NCBI GenBank assembly: GCA_014859065.1
Contig: JACUUU010000005.1
Location: forward strand, 1-35,114
Direction: 5' to 3'
Length of the DNA stretch: 35,114 bases
Source of the DNA: Anaerolineales bacterium
Lineage (GTDB): Bacteria; Chloroflexota; Anaerolineae; Anaerolineales; UBA4823
The stretch's first letter is position 1; every line of letters starts with the position of its first letter. The notes beneath the pieces are model-generated. The model saw nothing but the letters and a program-made list of their open reading frames with translations, was not told the origin of the DNA and searched no databases. A program made the translations under genes and the position numbers. This document shows, in pieces, positions 25,567 to 33,715 of the stretch.

Positions 25567-27681
25567 CTAATAGCGTAAGACCAGATATCCCAAAATAAGC
25601 ACCACGCCGAAAAAAACCATCAGTGCATAATTGCGCACAAAACCTGTCTGCGTGCGGCTTAATAGCCGTGAAAACGATTTTGCGCCGCTTCCTAAGCCAT
25701 TAGCAATCCCATCGATAATACCCAGGTCGATCCTCACTGCCATAATCCGGGTAAAGACTCGGAAACCTCCAGCTATTACCACGTTATGGACCCAGTCATG
25801 CCAGAACCGCCAGTCAATTATCTCTCCCACGAAATTCGAGACAGCCATATAAGGTTTTACAAACAATAATTCATACAACTCATCCACCCAGAATTTGCTC
25901 TCCATGGCAACAAAAACTGGACCCAACGACTTTCGCAAGGGGTCATCAGGTCTCTTGGCTTTTGGCAGCTTCAACAATTCTTCATAGCGGGGACCATAGA
26001 AAATCCAGGCAATGCCTAACGCCAACAAAGCCAACCCGGTCGATATGATCGCCACCAGCAGGTTGAATTCACCTTTATGCAAATGAGCGATAGAATGCTC
26101 CAACCAGTTTGTGAATGTATACACCCCAGGTAGGTTTAGCGCCCCTCCAATTACAGAAAAGAATGCCAGGATAATCAATGGGTACGTCATTACCCTGGGG
26201 CTTTCTTCTGCGTGCCCAGCTGCCTGAGATCTAGGGCTACCAAAAAACACCAACAGCAGCTGTCTGCCAACATAAAATGCTGTAAATATTGCTGCAATTG
26301 TTAACAACCAGTAGACTGGGGGCTGTAACAGCAGAGATTCAGCCAGGATTTCGTCCTTGGACCAAAAACCTGCAAACGGAAATATCCCAGCCAATGCCAG
26401 GCCACCGATCGTAAATACCCAAAACGTTGTTGGCATTCTATTCCGCAAGCCACCCATATTTCGAATGTCCTGAACATCTAGATGAGGACCATCCTGGTGT
26501 TTCATTTTCGAGGTGCCATGGTGACTGACATAATGTTGCCCATGGTGCATACCATGGATCACAGAGCCTGCAGAAAGGAAGAGCAGAGCCTTGAAGAACG
26601 CGTGCATTACCAGGTGGAACATACCCGCAACAAATGCCCCCATCCCGACTGCAGCTACCATGAACCCCAATTGGCTGATGGTTGAGTAAGCCAGCACTTT
26701 CTTAATATCGAACTGACCTGCCGCGATAATGGCAGCCATGAGAGCGGTAATACCACCTACAAATGTCACCCAGGTTTGCGCTGCCGGAACCAGCATGTAT
26801 AGTTCACCTGTCCGCGCTATCAAATAAACACCCGCGGTAACCATTGTCGCAGCATGGATCAGAGCAGAAACCGGAGTTGGGCCTGCCATTGCATCTGGCA
26901 GCCATACAAAAAGCGGCAGCTGAGCTGATTTCCCGGTTACTGCTACCAGGAAGAAAAGCGTGATCGCCAGGATTATCCAGGGAGTCGCCTCAGCAATTTG
27001 TGGGCCAAGGGCAAAAACCTCTTCAAAGGTCAGGCTTCCAAAAGCCCCAAACATGATGAACAGCGCGATTAGGAAGCCGGCATCGCCAATCCGGTTGACC
27101 ACCATCGCTTTTTTAGCCGCAGTTGCGTTGGCAGTTCCATTAACGCCCTTCTCATACCAGAAACCGATTAACAAAAACGAACAAAGCCCCACGCCTTCCC
27201 AACCCACAAACATCATCAAGTAGTTGTCGCTGCTGACCAAGATCATCATCGCCGCGATAAATAAATTCATGTAAACAAAGAAGCGTTTGTATCTACCTGG
27301 ATCACTGTTATGACGGACATCTTCGTGCATGTAACCAATAGAATAAATGTGGATTAATGTACCCACACCTGCCACAACCAACATCATGGTTACTGATAAA
27401 GTGTCAATCTGAAAAGCCCAATTCAAGTTCAATCCCCCAATCGTGATCCACTCTACCAAGGGCACCACTCCCCCTTCAGGTTTACCGATGAGGGCAAACA
27501 TCATAAGTAAGGCGGTCAAAAAAGAAAGGCCTGCTGCCAGACTTGCTACCGTACCGATAACCTTTTCTTCAAACCGGCTGCCGAAAATGATGTTAATCAG
27601 CAACCCAATTAGCGGGAAGATTACAATCAACGGCGCCAAGCCAAAAATACCTTCAGGAGTCGTTAGATTACTCAATGTCAT
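25567..27681 (-). CDS. nuoL: NADH-quinone oxidoreductase subunit L
   Basis: The distal antiporter-like subunit of complex I, 704 residues, with the expected long C-terminal amphipathic helix and final transmembrane segment. Diagnostic stretches are FVGWEGVGLCSFLLIGFWYE, KSAQLPLFVWLPDAMAGPTP and VSALIHAATMVTAGVYL. An unusual His-rich insertion of about 24 residues (VIHGMHHGQHYVSHHG onward) precedes DIRNMGGLRNRMP. The ATG at 27681 has GAGAGGG upstream. It is the first gene of a nuoL-nuoM pair; nuoA-K and nuoN are not in the window. Confidence 0.97.
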   Translation of the reverse strand: MTLSNLTTPEGIFGLAPLIVIFPLIGLLINIIFGSRFEEKVIGTVASLAAGLSFLTALLMMFALIGKPEGGVVPLVEWITIGGLNLNWAFQIDTLSVTMMLVVAGVGTLIHIYSIGYMHEDVRHNSDPGRYKRFFVYMNLFIAAMMILVSSDNYLMMFVGWEGVGLCSFLLIGFWYEKGVNGTANATAAKKAMVVNRIGDAGFLIALFIMFGAFGSLTFEEVFALGPQIAEATPWIILAITLFFLVAVTGKSAQLPLFVWLPDAMAGPTPVSALIHAATMVTAGVYLIARTGELYMLVPAAQTWVTFVGGITALMAAIIAAGQFDIKKVLAYSTISQLGFMVAAVGMGAFVAGMFHLVMHAFFKALLFLSAGSVIHGMHHGQHYVSHHGTSKMKHQDGPHLDVQDIRNMGGLRNRMPTTFWVFTIGGLALAGIFPFAGFWSKDEILAESLLLQPPVYWLLTIAAIFTAFYVGRQLLLVFFGSPRSQAAGHAEESPRVMTYPLIILAFFSVIGGALNLPGVYTFTNWLEHSIAHLHKGEFNLLVAIISTGLALLALGIAWIFYGPRYEELLKLPKAKRPDDPLRKSLGPVFVAMESKFWVDELYELLFVKPYMAVSNFVGEIIDWRFWHDWVHNVVIAGGFRVFTRIMAVRIDLGIIDGIANGLGSGAKSFSRLLSRTQTGFVRNYALMVFFGVVLILGYLVLRY

Positions 27682-27713
27682 CCTTCACCCTCTCAACAAA
27701 GTGACCTTTTTAC

Positions 27714-27866
27714 CTACAGCAGCCAGATCCTGTAAGAGATAAGCACTAATTCGACCACCTTGCACTCATTCGAGTCATCCATACCGAGCAAATGATCACA
27801 TCCATCTATCACATAGATTTCACTTGTGTGTTTAAATGCTGCTGAATTCAAGATACCGGTAAGCAT
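27714..27866 (-). pseudogene. Remnant of an alpha/beta hydrolase (C-terminus)
   Basis: A 50-codon reading frame missed by the ORF track (ATG 27866 to TAG 27714) translates to a typical alpha/beta-hydrolase end: AAFKHTSEIYVIDGCDHLLG, with the DH of the catalytic histidine segment, then a final helix (VVELVLISYRIWLL). No GxSxG nucleophile region is found upstream, and stop codons interrupt the frame just before the ATG. I read it as the tail of a decayed gene, not a functional small protein. Confidence 0.6.
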
Positions 27867-28187
27867 ACTATCAACTAGGTGAAAAGTTCAGCCAGGAGGC
27901 TGTCCAAGCACAAAGGAAAATGAAAAATAACTTGTCATCCATCAAATTGAACCAGATAAGAATATCACCCTGGGCAAGCGTTCACTCTTCATAATCAATC
28001 AACCTCACAAAGCGGATTAACAGCGTTATACAGTATTTTGTTACTAAATTCGACCTTTTAAGGAATCACTAAACTCAATGCCGAAGTGTATCATAAGGCT
28101 TGCCGGGTGTCAAATTTCACAAAGAACCGCCCCATAAGCCAAACTTTAAATTAACCGTTCTGGACAATAAATTGTTCTTGCCTTTAC
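27867..28187. other. Intergenic region between membrane protein gene and nuoL
   Basis: About 320 bp without a gene. The only clear signal is a minus-strand promoter-like pair: TTGACA at 28113-28108, 17-bp spacer, TACACT at 28090-28085. It would give nuoL a leader of about 400 nt crossing the hydrolase remnant. Confidence 0.4.
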
Positions 28188-30047
28188 TTACCTTTCTGTG
28201 TGATCCACTACTTCATAAATGTAGATCCCATTCCTCTCATAGATCAGAGCTACTTCAGCGCAATCCTCTAAAGATAGTGGCGTAAGTGACCCACTGGCTT
28301 TGTTCAAATAGACATGCGTCAGGTTGGCATCCTCGAGCAGCCTTCGAAAATCCTGACCGCATCGATCTAGCAGGCTGGCTTTTTGTGCATGTGCTAATAT
28401 CCCTTCTACGTAATCACGCTCTCCCATTATGTAGATCACCGGTGGAAGCAGCGTATCTCGCCCGATTAGTGGTGTAATCCACCAACCCCCATCCACACCT
28501 CGGTATGACCCGGATTGCCAGTAGGTGACATTAATAAAAAAGCGTGCATCCTGCGATACATGTTCATCGATCCATTCCAAAGCCTGTAAATCCGCCGATG
28601 TTGCCAGGATGGTGGTTGGATTGAGCAGTTCTCGCGTCGATAATGTTCCCCAAACCAACACCAACAGCACTACAGTAATTACAAGTAGATTTCCTGCCAG
28701 CTGCAATTTGCCAGATTTCAATCTCTCCCAACTGCTGATCAAAAATTTAGATGCTAATAAAGTGATCGGCAGGAACAGCACAATGACTGCATGGTCTGGG
28801 CGAAATGGGCTAATATTAAGTCCCCAGGGCTGGCTCATCAAGACCAGGGCAAGCGACCAAAAGGCAAATGCTCTGGTCTTTGTTTCCCGAAATGCCAGCA
28901 ACAACCCCATTCCAGCCAGTACGATTAACAGGTAATTATGTATGGGACCCAAAAGGCTCCAAAGGTAGGATAAATAATTGGGAAAATAAAGATTGGCAGC
29001 GGTTTCCATTTCTGTAACTAAGCTGATGCTGACTCCGTTTCTGACATAACCCCACACACGCACGATCCATACCCCGACTAGAATGAGCCCGGCGATACCA
29101 CCAGAAAGGATATAGAACCACCGCTTGCCTCCCAGCAGATCCGCTTTGCGGATATCCTGGTAGATAATCTGGGTGCCCAGGACAACCAGGAATACAGCAA
29201 ATAACACAGCTGCGAAGTAATGCGAAAGCAGCAGTCCTCCGGTCAATAAAGCCAGGTGAATTAAACGCCGAACCGATCCGCCTTTCCGGGAGATATCCAC
29301 CGCTACAGCCATTGCTAAAGGCAATAAAACTAAACCAACCAGTAAAGTGTAGCGACCCCAGCTGACGTAATAGGCTGGCATTGTTGAGGCAAAACCGACC
29401 AGCATTGCAGCCAAACCTGCCCTGCGCCAATCTTCCCACAATGCCAATCCCAGCCGGTAGACCGAAAGGGCAATCGCCGCATTGATAACCTGACCGATCA
29501 CCAAGACTGCTTTGTGCGGGACGAACCCGCTAAATACAGCAAATACACTGGCAAGCGAATGAAAACCAAAGTGATAATAGAATGGAACTGGTAGATAGGG
29601 TTCTAAGGTGTTGGGGATACCACCATTTTCCAGGAATAAATTGACAATAAGCACATGGTGCAGCGAATCGACCCATGCAGGCAGCAATAGATCGCTAGCC
29701 TGATATAAACGCCAGAACAGCAGGATTACCACAAAACTCAAGGGAATAAGAGACAGGATCCACATCCTTTTTTCCGTTCTGGGTCTCTTTATAATTACTA
29801 CCAGGGCTAACAATCCAAAAATCAGATAGCCAACTACCAGGCTGGCGCTGGAAAACCGCCATCCAAGGATATTAGCCCACAGTGCGAGTATAGCTATGAG
29901 TGCAACGCTCAAGCCAACTGCATCGCTCAATAGATCCAGAAGGTCTTTATTCTGTTCCTTAAGAATCAGGGATAACGCCAAGCCGGGGAGGACTAATACA
30001 ACCGCTCCTGCAAGCAGCTGCCCCAAGATCGTCAGTTGATAACTCAT
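28188..30047 (-). CDS. Polytopic membrane protein, probable GT-C type glycosyltransferase
   Basis: A 619-residue protein with about 13-14 hydrophobic helices and a soluble C-terminal domain of about 130 residues. Early in the chain, after the first luminal loop, is AWVDSLHHVLIVNLF and PVPFYYHFGFHSL, an acidic/His pattern like the catalytic loop of GT-C enzymes (PMT/ArnT-like, DUF6541-like). The soluble end (ADLQALEWIDEHVSQDARFF) is typical of such proteins. It probably transfers a lipid-linked sugar, but this is inference. The ATG directly abuts the rpoD stop (TAA ATG), so it is likely translated by coupling from the rpoD transcript. Confidence 0.8.
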   Translation of the reverse strand: MSYQLTILGQLLAGAVVLVLPGLALSLILKEQNKDLLDLLSDAVGLSVALIAILALWANILGWRFSSASLVVGYLIFGLLALVVIIKRPRTEKRMWILSLIPLSFVVILLFWRLYQASDLLLPAWVDSLHHVLIVNLFLENGGIPNTLEPYLPVPFYYHFGFHSLASVFAVFSGFVPHKAVLVIGQVINAAIALSVYRLGLALWEDWRRAGLAAMLVGFASTMPAYYVSWGRYTLLVGLVLLPLAMAVAVDISRKGGSVRRLIHLALLTGGLLLSHYFAAVLFAVFLVVLGTQIIYQDIRKADLLGGKRWFYILSGGIAGLILVGVWIVRVWGYVRNGVSISLVTEMETAANLYFPNYLSYLWSLLGPIHNYLLIVLAGMGLLLAFRETKTRAFAFWSLALVLMSQPWGLNISPFRPDHAVIVLFLPITLLASKFLISSWERLKSGKLQLAGNLLVITVVLLVLVWGTLSTRELLNPTTILATSADLQALEWIDEHVSQDARFFINVTYWQSGSYRGVDGGWWITPLIGRDTLLPPVIYIMGERDYVEGILAHAQKASLLDRCGQDFRRLLEDANLTHVYLNKASGSLTPLSLEDCAEVALIYERNGIYIYEVVDHTER

Positions 30048-31661
30048 TTATCCCAAATAATCGCGCAGTCCGCGGCTGCGAGTGGGATGGCGCAGCTTGC
30101 GCAAAGCTTTTGCCTCAATCTGGCGGACCCGTTCCCGCGTCACCTTGAAATATTGGCCAACCTCCTCAAGGGTGTGATCTTTCCCATCTTTCAACCCAAA
30201 ACGCAGCTCAAGCACTTCGCGCTCACGGTCCGAAAGTACCGCCAGTGCGTTCTTGACTTGCTCGCGCAGCATTTCTCGCGCCGCGGCATCCATTGGCTCC
30301 TGCGCCTCTTGATCCTCGATAAAATCTCCTAACTGGCTGCTTTCCTCAGATCCAACCGGGCTTTCCAAGGACATAGGTTCTTCGGCTGCCCGCAGGATAC
30401 GGATCACTTTATTTGCTGCTCGTTCCCACCGTTGGGATACGTCAACCGGGATGGGGGTATCGCTGGAATGCGCTTGTAAGATGATTTGCTCATCATCCGG
30501 ATCTAAGAAACCTGCCTCCAATGCCAGCTCATCGGGTGTTGCTTCGCGGCCTAACTGCTGAACCAACCTGCGCTGGATTCTCACCAATCGATTTATCGAA
30601 TCGAATACATGAACCGGAATCCTTATCGTGCGAGCTTGGTCAGCGATTGAGCGAGTTATCGATTGACGGATCCACCAGGTTGCATAGGTGCTGAACTTAT
30701 ATCCACGGGTGGGGTCGAATTTCGCCACTGCCCGCAGCAAACCGATGTTTCCTTCCTGGATTAAATCCAAAAAGGAGCTCCCCCTCCCGATATACCGTTT
30801 GGCAACACTGACTACCAGACGCAGGTTAGCGCGGATAATTGCATTTTGCGCATCCTTGGCATGTAAACGAATTATCTCCAGCTCTAAAGTCAGCTTCTCG
30901 TTGGATGGTAATATCTTCATAAAAGTCTTCGCAGTTGGCAGCCCTCCATGCTTCTGGATATACACCTTCATTTCATTTGCTAGAGTATAGGGAAGCATGT
31001 ATAAACACAGGAAAACAGTAAATGCGTTGCGGGCAACCCCATCCCATAGTGGACTCTCTCCCCACATTCCATTATCCAGGTATGTGTGGAGATATGACTT
31101 TCCTGCAGCTCTCCAGGAGTTACGCAGCTGCTGAGCCTCATCTAAAATAGATACCAAATCGGGCAAGGAAAAACCTAGTCTTATTGTGTCTTCGATCAGT
31201 CGTTTCCACGCAGTCCTCAGTTCCTGGAATAAAGCTAAGTAGATGTTCTGAGTGCTGGAGATGTCCTTGCGCACTAAGGGATGTTGGCGTGACAATGTGG
31301 CAATAAAACGAGCTGCTTCCATTTTTGTAGCAAGAAAAAATTCATGATGAGATTCCAGAAGATCGATCCCGCCAATTTCATTCAGGTAAAGCCGGACTGG
31401 ATCTTCGCTCAACTCCTTCATCATCCTCGGATCTTCGAATAGATCGAGTGGCTCATCCTTTACTAGATTCTCAAGCGCTTGGGCTTCTTTCGAAAGCACT
31501 TCCTCGTCAGGTTCGTATTCTTCGTCTTCACCCACAACGGTCAACAGATCATCGACCTCTCCAATTGGGAGCGTGACCCGGTCTCCAGGTAAACCCTGGT
31601 TGCTCTTCTCGCCTGAGGTTGACGATATGTTGTTTCTCTCTTGCCGATCAGAATCTGACAT
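30048..31661 (-). CDS. rpoD: RNA polymerase primary sigma factor (SigA/RpoD)
   Basis: Housekeeping sigma70, 537 residues. A short acidic N-terminus replaces a full region 1.1. Region 1.2 is at about [18 protein letters not shown]. An insertion of about 130 residues follows before region 2, which has [35 protein letters not shown] and [19 protein letters not shown] (-10 recognition). Region 3 follows, then region 4.2 [20 protein letters not shown] (-35 recognition). It recognises the TTGACA/TATAAT promoters seen in this window. It is downstream of dnaG by about 20 bp, as in the widespread dnaG-rpoD operon. Confidence 0.98.
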   Translation of the reverse strand: MSDSDRQERNNISSTSGEKSNQGLPGDRVTLPIGEVDDLLTVVGEDEEYEPDEEVLSKEAQALENLVKDEPLDLFEDPRMMKELSEDPVRLYLNEIGGIDLLESHHEFFLATKMEAARFIATLSRQHPLVRKDISSTQNIYLALFQELRTAWKRLIEDTIRLGFSLPDLVSILDEAQQLRNSWRAAGKSYLHTYLDNGMWGESPLWDGVARNAFTVFLCLYMLPYTLANEMKVYIQKHGGLPTAKTFMKILPSNEKLTLELEIIRLHAKDAQNAIIRANLRLVVSVAKRYIGRGSSFLDLIQEGNIGLLRAVAKFDPTRGYKFSTYATWWIRQSITRSIADQARTIRIPVHVFDSINRLVRIQRRLVQQLGREATPDELALEAGFLDPDDEQIILQAHSSDTPIPVDVSQRWERAANKVIRILRAAEEPMSLESPVGSEESSQLGDFIEDQEAQEPMDAAAREMLREQVKNALAVLSDREREVLELRFGLKDGKDHTLEEVGQYFKVTRERVRQIEAKALRKLRHPTRSRGLRDYLG

Positions 31662-31683
31662 GCTAACTGTTCTTCATTTTGAA

Positions 31684-33621
31684 TTACACAACATGATCAG
31701 TGAATTTCCCCATTGCTTTATCAAGACGGATACGTGCTTCAGAGTACTGATTCATAGTCTGCAGGTATTCACCAAGCGATGTCTCACCGCTCTGTTGTGC
31801 TTCTTCCATCAGAAAACGCAGGTGATCGATATTTTGACGTAAATTCCGCCTGCGCAGTTCCAACACCGTTCGAATTAGATCCTCCAGTACGCGCTCTTCG
31901 TTGGGATCCAAATTCTCTGTACCCTTCAATAACCTGTCTGCTAATTCCATCAAAGGCAGTGACAGGCTGTTCAACACATAATAAACCGGTTCAGCATGAT
32001 CCTGTCTCAACGAAGCTGCGATCAGCTCCAGGATGATTTGTTTATCCGATGAACGGAGATCAGCTGTTGAAAGCCTTCCCAGCTGATATTCCTGGAGTGC
32101 GCGGTCAACCCGGTACAACAATTCAGGTTGACGCAACAAGATCCCCAGGCAGTGCATTTCAAGTGGTTCATTTTCCGCAGCCTGAGATAGCACCTGAGCT
32201 GTCGGTTGGCTTTCAGTGCGGTCATCGCCAGAGACTCTCAGTCGGAAGCTCCTGCGCGTCCCTTTGCGTGCCCGCATCCCTAGCAACACCCGTTCATCTA
32301 CACGCAATACTCGCGCCAACCGCTGGCGATAAGTCTCGCGCTCTACCGGGTCGGGGATATCTTCGATCAAAGGCAGAACCTGAGCTGCAATTTCGGATTT
32401 CGCTTTTGGGTCTTCCAGATCACGGCTGGCGACCAGAGTCCTCATCACATGTTCTACGATTGGCTTTGCGCTTTCGAGGATCTGCTCCCACTCCTGGGGG
32501 TTTTCATTGACCACATCATCTGGGTCTTTCCCTTCTGGTAGTGTTGTAACCCGAATATCTGCATTCAGTCGCGCCTCATATCCCAGTAAACCGCGCGCAT
32601 CAAAGACCACATCGGTTTCACGTTCTAGTGCCTGACGAGCAATTTGTAAACCCCTCAGAGTGGCTTTATCACCAGCAGCATCAGCATCCAATGCCAGCAC
32701 GATCCGGCGAGTAAAACGCTTTAACAGACGCAGCTGCGTTTCGGTTAATGCTGTCCCCATCGGGGAGACAGCATTGTTGTAGCCTGCCTGATGTAAAGCG
32801 ATGACATCCAGGTATCCTTCGACAATTAACGCCCTATCGTTGCTGCGGATGCTCTTCCGTGCCCGATCTAGCCCATATAACAAACCACCCTTATCAAATA
32901 TTGGTGTTTGAGGGGAATTTAGAAATTTTGGCATGTCCTCGGGATCGAGACAGCGTGCCCCAAAACCCGCCATACGCCCCCGGTCGTCTCGAATAGGGAA
33001 CATGATGCGGTTGCGAAAGCGATCATATACCCCCCCATCACCCAACCCCCCTTCACCTTCCCTTTCCGACACCAATCCGCAAGCCACCAGGTCATCCTGT
33101 TTGTAACCTTTTGACATAAAGTGGTTGGTCAGAGCCTCCCATGAATTCAAGGCATAACCCAACCCAAAAGCCTCAATCGTTTTACCCGTCAACCCTCTTT
33201 TTTGGCGAAGGTATTCTAACGCAGATTTCCCCTCTGCGGTGTTTACCAGATTGTGGTGGAAATATGTAGCTGCTTCCTCAAGCATAGCCCGCAGCCCTTC
33301 ATGTTCTTCTGCAGCAGCCTGTTCTGCGGGAGTTGGAGGTCGCAGCACGACTCCAGCGCGTTCAGCCAGACGTCTTAAGGCTTCACTAAAATCCCAGCCT
33401 TCTTTCTTCATCACGAAACCAAAGATATCTCCACCATCATTACATTGTCCAAAACAACGCCATGTTCCGGTTTCCGGAAAGACTACAAAGGCAGGCGTGC
33501 GTGTATTGCTGTGGAACGGACAAAATCCAGTATAGTTTTTCCCAGTTCGCCGTAGTTGCACGGATTCGGAGATCAAATCTACAATGTCGATCCGCGATTT
33601 TATCTCATCTAATGATGACAT
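31684..33621 (-). CDS. dnaG: DNA primase
   Basis: Synthesises RNA primers at the replication fork. The 645-residue protein has the N-terminal CHC2 zinc domain (C34, H37, C56, C60; CPFH and CFGQC, with a C-x3-C spacing). The Toprim catalytic core carries ALIVEGYLDVIALHQAG and LALDADAAGD. The C-terminal helical region is presumed to bind the DnaB helicase. Length is normal. It starts at ATG 33621 with CAGGAAA upstream, and a promoter lies inside the end of glyS. It is cotranscribed with rpoD. Confidence 0.98.
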   Translation of the reverse strand: MSSLDEIKSRIDIVDLISESVQLRRTGKNYTGFCPFHSNTRTPAFVVFPETGTWRCFGQCNDGGDIFGFVMKKEGWDFSEALRRLAERAGVVLRPPTPAEQAAAEEHEGLRAMLEEAATYFHHNLVNTAEGKSALEYLRQKRGLTGKTIEAFGLGYALNSWEALTNHFMSKGYKQDDLVACGLVSEREGEGGLGDGGVYDRFRNRIMFPIRDDRGRMAGFGARCLDPEDMPKFLNSPQTPIFDKGGLLYGLDRARKSIRSNDRALIVEGYLDVIALHQAGYNNAVSPMGTALTETQLRLLKRFTRRIVLALDADAAGDKATLRGLQIARQALERETDVVFDARGLLGYEARLNADIRVTTLPEGKDPDDVVNENPQEWEQILESAKPIVEHVMRTLVASRDLEDPKAKSEIAAQVLPLIEDIPDPVERETYRQRLARVLRVDERVLLGMRARKGTRRSFRLRVSGDDRTESQPTAQVLSQAAENEPLEMHCLGILLRQPELLYRVDRALQEYQLGRLSTADLRSSDKQIILELIAASLRQDHAEPVYYVLNSLSLPLMELADRLLKGTENLDPNEERVLEDLIRTVLELRRRNLRQNIDHLRFLMEEAQQSGETSLGEYLQTMNQYSEARIRLDKAMGKFTDHVV

Positions 33622-33660
33622 TGCTCGTTTTCCTGCCCATTATCTGCACCAATCTTGGCA

Positions 33661-33680
33661 GTAAGAATTATCATTCTTGC
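33661..33680 (-). promoter_or_regulatory. Inverted repeat at the dnaG transcript start
   Basis: GTAAGAAT-TATC-ATTCTTGC forms an 8-bp palindromic stem with one G-T pair right at the predicted start site, so it could be an operator or a leader hairpin. No regulator is known from this sequence. Confidence 0.4.
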
Positions 33681-33687
33681 TAAAATC

Positions 33688-33715
33688 ATTATACCAATGC
33701 TCAAAAACCTTCCAA
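33688..33715 (-). promoter_or_regulatory. Promoter for dnaG-rpoD
   Basis: Minus strand -35 TTGGAA (33715-33710), 16-bp spacer, perfect -10 TATAAT (33693-33688). Predicted start is near 33681, about 60 nt before dnaG, partly within the glyS 3' end. Confidence 0.65.
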
